In this document: positions 11,116-21,801 of the stretch, piece by piece
Layout of the letters: every line of letters begins with the position of its first letter
How positions within the stretch are numbered: the first letter of the stretch is position 1
Origin: Diatrype stigma
Lineage: Eukaryota > Ascomycota > Sordariomycetes > Xylariales > Diatrypaceae
NCBI GenBank assembly: GCA_022225965.2
Contig: JAKJXP020000047.1
Location: 124,001 to 188,000 of the forward strand
DNA: 64,000 nucleotides
Direction: 5' to 3'
Notes under the pieces: generated by a model
Seen by the model: only the letters and a program-made list of their open reading frames with translations
Database searches by the model: none
What the model was told of the DNA's origin: nothing
Position numbers and translations under genes: made by a program

Positions 11116-14100
11116 CTAAATCCCACTCCACCGCCCAAACTTCCTGTACTCCCCGTACATCTGCCGGAACAGCGCGCGCCCGTTGACATCCAGGCTCTCG
11201 TTGAGCACGCGCCGGCCCCCCTGGGGCGTGACGTCGAGGATGGCGTAGACTCCCGGCTCGAGCGCCTTGCGGACGTCGCGCGGCACGTCGCTTCCTGTTC
11301 CTGCTCCTGCCCCTTCCGAGAGCTGCAGCTTGATGTACGTCTCGAGCACCACGTACATGTCCTGGCCCGCGGCGCGCTTCGCCGCGTCCGTGGCCGAGTC
11401 GAGCTGCTGCTGCTGTTGCGGTAGGTGGTGGTGGTGGGTCGACGAGGACGCGACCGATGCCGCGCTCGGCTCGCAGACCAGCGTCAGGAGGCGCGCGAAG
11501 CGCGCCGCGTGCCGCGCTTGGAGGCGCGAGGAGGACGATAGCAGCCACGGCGGGTAGGGGCGCTTTTTCTCGTGCGCGGATGCCAGCGTCGCCACCGCGG
11601 TGGCTCGCGGAGAGCTGCTGCTCGGGTCGGCGAGCAGAACGCGGAGCATGGCTTGGAGGGTGACCAGCAGGATGGGGAAGTGGCCGTCGAGACGGCGGCG
11701 GTGCCGCTTGATGACGGCGGCGACGAGCTTGAACAGTCGGTCGTAGACCTGGCCGGCCGCTTTAGCCTCTGTGAGGTTGGGGCCCCCCTGGGGCGAGCAC
11801 ACGTTGACGACGGTGCTGAGGGTTCGCTCGATGCTGAATTGCGTCATCGCATTGGCGTGCTTGTCGAGCAGAAGGAGCAGTATGTCTACCACGTGGTTGA
11901 AGTGCTGAATGGTCTCGGTCTGTGTTAGGAGCGACGCAAGTCGCTCATGGATTGCGGGAACGTCGATTGCTTCGTTGTCGTCATTGGTTGACGGCTTATT
12001 TGGCTCTGTGATTGAGGTATGGTTTTTCTTTACAAGGATCTGCCAAACCCCGTCTGGAAAATAAATACCTCGTAGCTCAATGGCCCTTTTGATTGCCAGG
12101 AGAGGCCCAAGTGAACCAGAAGCCAATTTTTCGCGCTGGACCAACTCCTTGAGTAGCCGGAGCTTGGTGGCTTGATTGTTCACCTTGATGAATGTTTCTA
12201 CAAGTTCATAAACCGAGTCTTCGTTTCCGGTTTGGACGGATTCTTCGAGCCACGAGATGAGCAATGACTCCTTGTAGCTGCCTTGAAAATTAGCGACGAG
12301 GAACTTTCGCAGTTCCCACCCTACGGCTTTCCCTTGAGCGACATATGACTGTGCAGCCGCTTCTAACTGAGCGACTGTCTCGCCTTGCATGTCGATCGCC
12401 TTCTTAGTGAGAGCCTCAGATAAGCAGTCAACGGCACTCAGTGTTGTTTGAAGTGCTAGCGAAGTTTCATCCCCCTCGACAACTGCAAGTGACTTGTATT
12501 GGCTTGCAAATTCAGATAGTCGATTTTCAACCATCTTCCTCAACTTGCGTGTGATTTTACTCGAGTCGACAATGCCGTCGAGAGATTTGGAAGCCGGGCC
12601 GGTTTTCAACGCAGATACTAGGCCTTTTACGAGAAGTAACTGTGGAAGGGTATGCTTTGACGTTTTGAGGCCTTCGACATAACGAGATGCTTCACCAAGG
12701 TATCGTACTGAGAAGTCCTCTACATTGGTAACCACATGCCTGAATGAATTAGCTATGAAACAAGACGGTACGGATCAGTGAACCTACTTGAGAGTCAAGT
12801 CGATGAGTTTCTCGACTAGGCTAAGTTGAGTTGAGTTGATGGGCGTTGGATTCGAAGCAATATGGATAAGGTCTTCAAATTCCATTTTCTGAACCTATTG
12901 TTAGCAAATGCGAATGCCTTTTCAAGTGGGCGGTAGAAGCTACCTCGTAAAATGTTGGTTGCTGCATAACTTTGACCAACAAACGCAGCACTGCATTTGC
13001 ATAAACAGGGTCTACCGATGCCTGTGTGGCAATGTCTGATTTCCAGGTCTTCCAAGATGACATTATTCGCTTGCGGCGTTTTCTTGTTAGTGCTTCGGTC
13101 GGGAATTCAAGAAGAGTCCAGATCTCTGAGATACTCTGCGGTTGTGTCCAGCCGCAGGGAGCTTCCGCGTTGGTAATGGCATCGAGGGGCGGTGAAATAA
13201 GCGCATCGGTTACTGGTTCTTCGTCTTCAACATCTGGATTCGTCACTACTTGTTGAAGCAGCTTGCGGGCTTGCGAGTTTACTTGAGTGCGAGCCTCCGG
13301 ATCTTGCTCGATGCGCCGAAAGAGGGCGACGAACAGGTCTGTGAGAATGTTATCATCTGGTTTGGGTAGTTCAACGAGCCTCGGGAACTCTCTGAATACG
13401 AGATTTAAGTAAGGTTCCAAAGAAAGGACAGATTCATCCGTGTCAAGGGCAGTTATCAGCCTCTCGAGAAACGACTTCATCAACCCAGTTAACTCTGGTT
13501 CAGCTTTGCCCCTAGGATGATTCGCCAACAATAGCCGGCAAGAGCAGTTGAACGCTTCCATCGTCTCAGGCTCGGATAGAGGTTTGGTTTTGAGGACACC
13601 ACCAAGACTATGCCTGACCTCGGTCCAAAGCCGGTTTATCTCGTCAGAAGATTCCCAGGAAGCCAGATAACTGACAACACGCCATCTCAGAGCCTCCAGT
13701 CCCGAGGGAAGCTTTTTTTGAGATTTCCCCTCGAGAGCCATAGTGTATACTTTCGAATCGGCCTCTTTTATGTAGTCTTCTTGGTGTATGCCTGCACATA
13801 TAGCATCAAGAATCACGAGCAGGGCACCGTCGTTTTCGGCCTGCGAATCAAGCCAATCCAGAAGTCGTGACAATTGTGTGCTAGACAATGCACTTTGGAG
13901 ATTTCGAGCAAGGTGTCGACGGATTCGCTCATCAAACCATACAGTCTGGTCTATTGGGCCTGGTGCCTTACTCGACGAGTTGCAAAGACGCTTGAACCAC
14001 TGTTTGATGAATCCAGCAAGGTCACGGGCTCTTGTATACGCATCGAGCAAAGAAATAGCGACTTCAGTAACTATTTGATCTACTTGATCAGGAGATCGGA

Positions 14101-15541
14101 CAGAATCAGAGGAGATGGCATCTAGCGTATTTTCAAGAATGGCATCATCCGTCAAGAAAACGTCCGAGTCACATTTCACGATTTTCGCGAGAAGGACCCA
14201 GTCGGTATGGTCTGGCCTGAGAGCATGTGCTTTGCATACTTCCCGGAGCGTCGCAGTACTCGGGATGGAACCAGTCGTCAACGCCGTATCAAGCAGCTGT
14301 ATTATAGCGCCGGTCTTATTTGGCGTCTCTGTGGAATCAATGACTTCTAGTAGAGCTGCAAACACGTTCTGGGCCCAGGAAGCGTGCTCGAGCTTCGAGG
14401 TCGTGTCTGTTGGATCTCGAGGAGCCCGTGCTGCCACGTCCCATAAAACAATACAGGATGCGAGAGCTTGACTAGAGGTTATAGCTAGTGCGGCCTTCAA
14501 TATCTCAACACTTCCATCGACAGCAAACCTTTGCCTGACGGGCCGGATGAATTGTGCGCCTAGGAATTGTTCTAGTTGTCGGAGCCATGATTCCTTGGTG
14601 GTCTGACTTCCCAGCAAAGGCGTTGGTATATGAGCCCCCTTGATTTGAGCGACAATAGAGCATATGGGCGGATAGAGATGCCTAGCGAATTCGTAGGTAT
14701 CTTCTTTGTTGTGGAGGTGAAAACCCCAGAGAGTAGTCAAGATCCCAACCCAGTGATTCTGGCCTTGGGAAACGCCATGCTCCAATTTAGTCAAGGCACT
14801 GTCGCAGATCCAAAGTAGCTTTGCAGTTATGTCCCGGGTCTCCTCGGTGGAGGAAGAAAACAGTGATTTGATGTGTTCGGCTCCGACCTTCTTCTCTGGA
14901 CTGCCGGTCCCAATAAAGCGGTCGTTGTAAGCGAGTAGACTACTCAAGGCCCCGAATATCTCCACGGCAGTTTTCATACAGCCGGCATGAGTTCGTAGTT
15001 GGGCAATGTCATATGATGCCTCGCCGCCTCGTTTCCTCTTCTTCGTGCTTTTCCCGGCATCGCCTGTCTGCACCCCATTCGCTTGAGCAGCCGAGACATC
15101 TGGCTGTCTAAGCGATTTATACAGATCGTCCAGGGCTTGTCGAAGTATGGCGGTGAACTTTCGATCGGCTAGGACTCGGCCTAGGGTTTGAGGAGGTATC
15201 TTGAGGAAGGCATGTGCTAGGACAGTCCATGTTAGAGGATACCGGCGGACCTGTTCAGCACCTTGGCTCGCGCCAGTCATTTGCTTGAATAGCCATCGCA
15301 GAATAGTCTCCTCAACGCTGTGTAGTCGAGTCCCCTTGGATGCTGACAGCAATTGCCAGATCTTCTGAATCTTCTCGGGAAGGGCCAAATCGTCCTTGTC
15401 ATCGAGCGACCTGACAGCTCGAACCAAGGCCGTACGCCCTGTCTAGTGCTGCAGTATCAGTATCCCAACCGATGCAAGATGGACAGCAGAGAAGTAACAA
15501 ACAATAAGTTGACTCACCTGGGCTTGGCTATCTACATCCAT
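11116..15541 (-). CDS. URB2: Nucleolar pre-ribosome assembly protein Urb2/Npa2
   Basis: Four exons, 15541-15518, 15442-12944, 12894-12788 and 12739-11116, give 1,417 residues with phases that close exactly. The first exon encodes only MDVDSQAQ and joins TGRTALVRAVRSLDD, the conserved N-terminal start of fungal Urb2. Long helical alpha-solenoid sequence follows. The C-terminal Urb2/Npa2 domain is seen from about residue 1230, with the late motifs DMYVVLETYIKLQL and NESLDVNGRALFRQMYGEY close to the stop. In yeast Urb2 acts in the nucleolus with Urb1/Dbp6-type factors in early 60S subunit assembly. Introns are 75, 49 and 48 nt; the second acceptor has an in-frame alternative 6 nt downstream. Identification rests on recalled family features, not on a search. 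The gene shares a 690-bp divergent promoter space with MIC10. Confidence 0.88.
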
Positions 15542-16231
15542 CGGAACCCTAGTTGCTAATGCGCATTGCCAATCGCAATTCTTGATTCAAGCTTCAAGAC
15601 GGGGGGGCTGTTCGATTCAATTCAATCGTGCAGTCGCAAATGGCTGAATTAACTCCCCGCTATAGAGATATCTTGCATTGGCCTTGGCCTGCCCGTCTGA
15701 TCTAACAAAAAATAAATTCTGCCCAAGCTGGGCGGCCAAGCTTTGCCCACTATCTTCTTATCTGACTCCAACGACTCCCATTAGGAAGGCGGTAGGATAG
15801 AAAGAGCTGTCTGTAAGTCTGCGACGGCTGCCAGTGCAAGTGGGGACTTCTTTGGGGGGACCTGCCGGGTTTCTAGTGTAAGTGATAGTGTAATGATGCA
15901 AGTACTTTGTACTCTTTAGTTAGCCAGTTAGCTCGGGACCTCAGCTGCAGCATTTCGTGCCGGACCGGGAAGCCTGGAAATCTGGAAATCTGGAAATCGT
16001 TCATTTGCCATCAAGGGTTGGTTTGAATGTGCCTGTGCCTAAGCCTAAGCTCGTAGCTCATAAAATCAAGGCGACGACACCCTCCATACACCAGCCAATC
16101 TTCCACTCATTGCGCCTCGTGACCACGCCCCTCCCGCGAGGTATGTCCTGTCCGAAACGGCCGCTCGAGCAACGGATGCTAACACGATCTACATCTACAG
16201 AAGTCGTTTATCCCCTCATATACGGAGAACC
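15542..16231. promoter_or_regulatory. Divergent URB2/MIC10 promoter region
   Basis: The 690 bp between the two start codons must supply both promoters. It ends with the MIC10 5' leader intron. Nothing else gene-like is seen. Confidence 0.6.
16141..16200 (+). other. Predicted 60-nt intron in the MIC10 5' untranslated region
   Basis: GTATGT donor at 16141, a perfect GCTAAC branch site at about 16178, and a CTACAG acceptor ending at 16200, 31 bp before the MIC10 ATG. All three signals match the coding introns of the window. Confidence 0.7.
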
Positions 16232-16661
16232 ATGGCCCAATCCACCGCAGTGCCCCCGCCCACCAGCGCGGTTTCCAGACCCGTGAGCGAGGCACTTTTG
16301 AACGAGAAGGTATAACAAGCACATAAGCACACACACGCACGCACGCACACACATACCCCATGCACACTCGATCGATACGCACGATACGCACGATGCACCC
16401 CCCATAGGAAGTTCGGGAAAATGGCTTGCTGACTGACGATTTGTATTCTGCGTGGTCCGACGACAGTGGGATCGCTGCCTCTCCAACCTGATCATAAAAT
16501 CCACCCTCGGCCTCGGCTTCGGCGTCGTCTTCTCCGTCCTCCTCTTCAAGCGGAGGGCATGGCCGACCTTCCTGGGCGCCGGCTTCGGCGCCGGCAGGGC
16601 GTACGAGGAGTGCAACTGGAGTCTGAAGCAGGCCTCGAAGGAGCTGAAGCAGAGCTCGTGA
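16232..16661 (+). CDS. MIC10: MICOS complex subunit Mic10
   Basis: Two exons (16232-16309, 16467-16661; intron of 157 nt) give 90 residues. The short N-terminus is followed by WDRCLSNLIIKSTLGLGFG, a first membrane span with the glycine motif, LLFKRR (the positive loop), and a second span LGAGFGAGRAYEE with a second glycine motif. This hairpin of two Gly-rich transmembrane segments is diagnostic of Mic10/Mos1, the inner-membrane protein that bends cristae junctions through self-assembly in the MICOS complex. Length is normal for the family. The intron has CA/CG dinucleotide and CGATACGCA repeats, which explains its unusual size. A predicted leader intron lies upstream. Confidence 0.94.
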
Positions 16662-16971
16662 CGGAGCCCGACCGGCGACGAGCGGAAAGGCGGGTAAACG
16701 GATAGCTTGTTGGGTGCAAACTGACTGATCTGGCACCGATCACCATGCCAAGCCCGCGGCAGTGGAAAAAGGGGGAAGGATGGAAAACAGGGGAGAGGGA
16801 AGAGGGAAGAGGGAAGAACGCATGCACCGATAGTGTTGCCGAGCAAGCGATACCTGTATAACACACGACAGAAACAGCATTCCATAGACAGACAGCACCT
16901 AGGGGCGGTTATGTTGCAATAGAAGAAGTTTGGTTCCAAAAGCTGCGTCTGGGGCGTCTCAATATTCCATT
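16662..16971. other. Tail-to-tail spacer
   Basis: 310 bp between the MIC10 stop and the stop of the next minus-strand frame. Contains a purine-rich GGGAAGAGGGAAGA tract near 16795-16815; nothing gene-like. Confidence 0.6.
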
Positions 16972-17547
16972 TTAACAGACATGATCATCATCCACGAACC
17001 GCCGCAGAAGGACATTCCCCCGTCCAGCGGCGTCCTCGTCCCACAACCCCGTAATCGCGGTAGTATGACCACCGCCCTCCTCAACATCGACTTCGCGCCG
17101 CCTTGCGTCCTCGTCTCGAACACCGTCCCAAGCCGCCATCCACAGGACCAACCGCGCCACCAGCACCATCAGCGCGAATACGAGGCAACTCCCAGCTGCT
17201 GCTAGGGCGCAGAGGTTAACGCCGCTGCTACTGCCACCGCCACTCCTCTCCCGCATCGCGGCCGTGGTGTGCTTGCGCTCCGGAAGGGAGATGCGCGTTG
17301 TGGGGACGGGAGCGGGAACGGGAGCGGGAACGGCGTCACTGTGCAGGAACGCTGCCACCACCATCTCGTTCACAGCCGACTTCTCTTTCTCCGCGGCGAC
17401 GATGTCGTACTGCTGCTGCTGCTGCTGGTTCACCTCGTCTTCAAAATCCGAACCCTCGTGACGCCTGTGCCGCATGCGGCGTTCGCGGAATGCCATGGGT
17501 GCGTCGTGTAAGACTATGTACGGGGGATCTGGAGCAACGCTATACAC
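16972..17547 (-). CDS. Hypothetical single-span membrane protein
   Basis: An open frame of 191 residues, not assignable to a family. It has an Arg/His-rich start (RERRMRHRRHEG), a short Gln run, a Pro/Val/Ala-rich stretch of APVP repeats, a Gly/Ser hinge, and one strong hydrophobic segment LCALAAAGSCLVFALMVLVA (about residues 117-136) followed by an acidic tail. This layout suits a tail-facing single-span membrane protein. The start could be at 17547 or at the second Met (MAFRERR, 17493). No intron is needed. The frame is the longest in its interval and its composition is less extreme than the shadow frames opposite it, but whether it is transcribed is not known. Confidence 0.42.
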   Translation of the reverse strand: MYSVAPDPPYIVLHDAPMAFRERRMRHRRHEGSDFEDEVNQQQQQQYDIVAAEKEKSAVNEMVVAAFLHSDAVPAPVPAPVPTTRISLPERKHTTAAMRERSGGGSSSGVNLCALAAAGSCLVFALMVLVARLVLWMAAWDGVRDEDARRREVDVEEGGGHTTAITGLWDEDAAGRGNVLLRRFVDDDHVC

Positions 17548-17906
17548 TTTTTTAGGGCTTAGGGGAAAGGCGTGGGTGGGCTCGCCGGAGAGCCCTTATG
17601 AATATGGCATACTGGTAAGTAGCTCTCATGATTGTTTGTGACTGTTGGCAGTCACTATGTCCTACGACGTAAACGCAATCTCAAAACCAAAGCACCGATT
17701 ATCAGGTATGCGAAACTTTTGTCCAACGCGATATTCTCCAATCTCGCTTGTTTTAATACTCCTTATCAGAAGTGTTAGAAAGCTTGATTGATATTTCAGC
17801 GTGTGGCGGAATCAAGAGGTCACCATGGATGCCTATATCATCCAGTCATTTGGAGGGTCTTCTAGTCAGAAAGTTTTGCGAATATACCGATGACCCCTGT
17901 CTAACA
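17548..17906. other. Spacer between minus-strand genes
   Basis: 359 bp that should hold the 3' end of the photolyase transcript and the promoter of the hypothetical protein gene. No other feature seen. Confidence 0.55.
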
Positions 17907-19917
17907 TCATATCTTGAGTCTTTTAACATGTCTGTCCATAGGGCCCTCCCTGATCGTATCGCTCATGCCCCTACCATGTTTCCCCCGACGCACCTCATGT
18001 TCAGCATCATCAGCGTGCTCGCCATCATCATCGCCCGCGTCATCAAAATTCCCCTGCATCTCCGTCTGGCCCGCCTGCTCGAACAGCTCCCTCCAAGTGC
18101 CGTCCCTCGCCCTCTCATCATCACCATGTAAACCGACGCTATACGCCGCCTTCATAGCAGCCAGGCACGCGCCGCGCCTCTCTGCGAAATCGAACATCGG
18201 CTCTGGATAAGTGCCCCCTTCCCCCTTCTCCTCCCCCTCCCCAAGGCCATCGCCCACAACCCTGACGCCCGCCTCCTCGAGCGCCTTCCCAGGCGCCTTC
18301 CACGGCTCGTATATGTACCTGGCGTCGAGCGCCGCGAGCTCGGGCACGTAGCGGCGGATCAGGTCGCCGCGCGGGTCCCACTTCTTGCCGAAGGCGACGG
18401 GGCTGTACACGCGGTAGTACTGGGAGTAGAAGGCGGCGCAGCTCAGCCACTGCCAGTTCCCGGCGTTGCAAGCGGGCTCGTGGTCGAGCAGCAGCTCGGC
18501 GAACACGTCGGCGCCCCGCTCCCAGTGCACGTAGCAGCCGCCCCGCGTCAGGAAGCACGCCACCAGGTGCCGCCCCAGGTGGTGGATCCACCCCTCGCGC
18601 CGCAGCTGCCGCATCAGCGCGTCCACGAACGGGAACCCCGTCGTCCCGCCCGCCCAGCGCCGGAACCAGCGCTCCGCCTGCGCCGAGTCGACGTCGTAGG
18701 GCGACGTGTTGCTCGCCGCCGCGTCGACAGCCCCGGCCTCCTCGTCTGCCGTCGTCGCCGTCGCGGTGATCTTGGACGGGAGGTGCCAGGGGATGAAGCG
18801 GCAGTGGGCGTTCCCGAGCGTCTGCGTGAAGGGAGCCCCGACCGCCGCCTGCGCCGCGAAGTACATGTCGCGGAACAGCAGCTGGCCTGTCAGGCTCTCG
18901 GGGGGCTTCGACGGGCCGCCTTTCCCCCTATACGCGTCGACGACCGTCCGGGCGCGCCAGTAGAAGAGCCGGGGCGAGAGCGCGCCGAAGTGCAGCGCCG
19001 GCGACAGGAGGGTGGTCGACTGCGGCTCGAACGCCGCCGGGCTCGTCTGCGGCTTCCGGAAGGTCGCCGTGTACTCTGCGTCGGCCATGATCGCGTCGAG
19101 CTTGCCGAGGGCGATGGTCTCGCCGCCCCGGTGCGGCGTCGTCGCGGCGGCCGCCGGGAACCCGAGCTCCTCGAGGGTCTCGACGGCGAAGTCGCCGCTC
19201 ATCCCCGCGATCCCGGCGCGATAGGTATTATCCCCGTTGTCGCCGCCGCTGCGATGCGGAGCGTTGAGATCGTCGAAGCCTGCCGTCGTTGGCTTGTCCT
19301 GCTCGAAATCGAGAGGCATATCCCCTGGATCTGGCAGGTGCGCCGGCGCTGGTATGGGTTTCGGGATATCCCCGACTGCGTTCCCGGCGGCCTGAAGCTG
19401 CGTGATAGACATGGTGGGCTTGCCGCCGTGCTTCGCGACGACTTCGTCACTGTCCCACAGCGTTCGGCCATACCGGGTGATGACTTCTACACCCGCCTTC
19501 TTAGCGAGTTCGGTGACGACCAGGTCCCGCCCCCGGGCATACGCGTCCGTGTCTCTTTCGAAGACCAGATGGGTCACGTTCCAGGCCTTGAAGAGCTTGG
19601 GGAAGAGCGTCTGTGGCGCCTCGCGAAGCACGAAGAGCTTTGACTTTGGGTTGAGTTTTTGGATAGAATCAGACAGGTCATTTTGGCAGTCCAACCTGGT
19701 GAGACTGTTAGCCTACTGAGTTCCAGAGCTGCTTTGTAGACGCGTACATGTATTTCCATCGATTCGGGCTTGCCTTCACCCTATGGACATAGTGCGGATC
19801 CCACGTGAAAATCGGCCACAGAACAGCTGGGTTTAGGTCAAGGGCTGCCTTTAAAGCTGGAGAGTCGTGAAGACGAAGGTCCGTTCGAAACCAGTATATT
19901 ACTCGAGGCTGACCCAT
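17907..19917 (-). CDS. (6-4) photolyase / animal-type cryptochrome
   Basis: Two exons, 19917-19748 and 19695-17907, separated by a 52-nt intron (GTACGC...CACCAG), give 652 residues. The join restores NRWKYM-LDCQNDLS. The N-terminal photolyase Rossmann domain starts VIYWFRTDLRLHDSPAL and continues to about residue 150. The FAD-binding helical domain carries GWIHHLGRHLVACFLTRG, WQWLSCAAFYSQYYRVYSP and RYIYEPWKAP. The paired HH and the FYSQYYRVYSP block are those of (6-4) photolyases and animal-type cryptochromes rather than CPD photolyases or Cry-DASH. Likely role: blue-light-driven repair of (6-4) photoproducts in the nucleus, possibly light signalling. A basic RHVKRLK end could be a nuclear signal. 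Oddities are a Gly/Pro/Asp-rich linker (about residues 165-225) and an acidic EGEEKGEGG insertion after KAPGK. Confidence 0.93.
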
Positions 19918-20838
19918 TGTCAGGCACCTACTACAGATAGAGCTGATATAATCTAGTGGGAGGATTCTGTCGTAGCTTAGGTTATGTTTTGCCGAACTCC
20001 TTGGCTCTAACCTGTCGAAGTGAGACCAGGGGTTGCCGAGTCCATGATGTCAACGCGCAAGCCATGTCTCGATTTCGAACCTTAAAATACTCTAAGCCGT
20101 TAACACAGCTAAATCGAGTCATCAAGCTTTGGGATATTCTGAAGTTGAAGAAGGAGAAATGCCGTACGATGGGCTTGTGCATCTGTTTTATAACGCCGTC
20201 GAATCATCTTTTAGTTTCTTAAGAAATTTTGCAATAATGGAAGCCTTATGCTTTAATACGAAATAAATAAATAAATTATAATAGTTATATATATTTTTAT
20301 TTATTAATTGCAATTTTCTTTCTTTCCTTTTCTCTTAAGGATAAAAGCAGCGGCCCCGCTGCTGCCGCCCGTGCTGGCGCTTCCAGTAATGGCCGTAATG
20401 GTGGCGGTAGCGGCAAGGTATGTTTTGTAGTGTTCGCTATATGGCGTGATCTAATAGCTGTTATAGCGCGGCGGTGGCCCTTTGTGCGGCCGCAAGGGCG
20501 CGACGACCTCAGCCCGGAAGACAAAGAAGCCCCTTTTTCCAAAGAGTGCAGCGCGCGCGTAGTGCTGCCGTAGTTGTGTCGCCCGGCTCGTCCGGGATCA
20601 CGCCTACCGCTGCTGCCATCCTGCTGGCAGCGTTGGCAACTGCTAGGACTGCTCCGTCTTGGAGCACGCCTGCCCCTAGGTATATATGTTCTCCCGCTGC
20701 TCGACCGGTGCGCTCAGAAATATATTATATAAGCTAATCATTTCATAAAACCAATTTTTCTAGAATATAAAATTCGAATTTTTTTTATATATTCAAAAAA
20801 GTACAAAAAAAGATTGCATTAATACCAGCATATAGAAT
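19918..20838. other. AT-rich spacer with a GC-rich relic
   Basis: Between the photolyase start and the tRNA. Bases 20,220-20,330 and 20,735-20,830 are strongly AT-rich; the middle (about 20,333-20,737) is GC-rich and coding-like, listed separately. No intact gene is seen. Confidence 0.6.
20333..20737 (+). pseudogene. Possible gene relic in AT-rich DNA
   Basis: A GC-rich island with abrupt AT-rich borders. On the plus strand it opens after an acceptor-like CTCTTAAG at 20,330-20,338, reads DKSSGPAAAARAGASSNGRN, meets a good donor (GTATGT) near 20,417, resumes after a TTATAG acceptor near 20,466 with RGGGPLCGRKGATTSARKTK and stops at TAG near 20,563. A basic Gly/Ala-rich piece like this is too short to assign. 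It may be the leftover of a transposon-encoded or nucleic-acid-binding protein whose flanks decayed. It could also be chance. Confidence 0.25.
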
Positions 20839-20946
20839 GCCCATAAGCCGATTCGAACGACTGGCCACTACATCGACTGCAGTAAATTCTCGTCGGTGCG
20901 AGTTTACATATACAAGTGTAGCACTCTACCACTGAGTTATACGGGC
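20839..20946 (-). tRNA. tRNA-Thr(TGT) with a 37-nt intron
   Basis: On the minus strand the cloverleaf is complete: acceptor GCCCGTA/TATGGGC (one G-U), D arm ACTC/GAGT, anticodon stem CTACA/TGTAG, T arm AGTCG-TTCGAAT-CGGCT. The anticodon TGT lies at 20912-20914, and a 37-nt intron (20874-20910) sits one base 3' of it, the canonical position for nuclear tRNA introns. Mature length is 71 nt before CCA addition. It reads ACA codons (and wobble). The surroundings are AT-rich, as is common beside fungal tRNA genes that attract retroelements. Confidence 0.88.
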
Positions 20947-21801
20947 TGTAGCTGTTTCTGATTAGAAAAAAAGTTTTTATTTGTCACTATATTCCAAAGC
21001 GCGCCAGTGTAAATGTAAGGCTGAGGGGCTGAGGGGTTAAGTGAATGCGAATTTAGCCCGAAGATTAACCATGCAGCTATTGGCCAATAAAACAAGCAGT
21101 CCTTGGCCTAACTGACTGGCAACAGCGTTTTTTTATGTTCATGTTCTGTTTATTGATCATGTTCATATTCATGTTATGTTTAGTTCGGGATTCATTGTTT
21201 TTGATTACCGTGTTTTGCATCATTGGCTAGATAGCTTGTGTCCAGCGTTCATTATGGTTATGTATAGGTCACTTATACTGTCACTCTATGCTACCTAGGG
21301 CTTCGTTATTAGTCATATCAGATCCATTGTGGCTAAGGGGACAGACACTGTTATGTATGTCACAAAACCTCGTGCAGTCAAACAACCGAGGTATTTTATT
21401 CAATTGATCAAGGGGGCATTACATTGATCAACATGGCTATCAAAGGACACTTACAGACACTTACAGACGATAGTGTGGTGTTGAGGGGTTGTGGAAAAGA
21501 AAGGAAAGGACGTCGGTCGCTGCTCGACCCCCTGAAGTTGATTCTAAAGGAGACATCGACCATAGCTATATCCTAAATTAAGTTATTACTGCCTTTTTAT
21601 CAAATAAATCCTTCCCACATCCCTTGGTATATCTTGTTTCCCGATCAACCGAGTACTCCGAGACCCCCAAATGCCTGCATTCAATCTCCCAAGAGCACGG
21701 TTGGTTCTGGAGATTCTCTCGTCTATTCTTCCTTCATCCAGTAGATGGTATTCCCCATATATTTTCTTTGTTCGTTTCCATTACACATACACGTTCACTC
21801 A
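20947..21801. other. Spacer downstream of the cysteine-rich protein gene
   Basis: 855 bp. Includes repeated ATGTTC/TGTTCAT words at 21,135-21,185, and a stretch from about 21,350 that begins TGTTATGTATGTCAC and might be one end of a decayed LTR. No intact gene. Confidence 0.5.

Noticed and set aside
18480..19643. A 387-residue frame on the plus strand
   Set aside because: It is the antisense shadow of the GC-rich photolyase exon; its Arg/Pro/Val-rich sequence has no family features.
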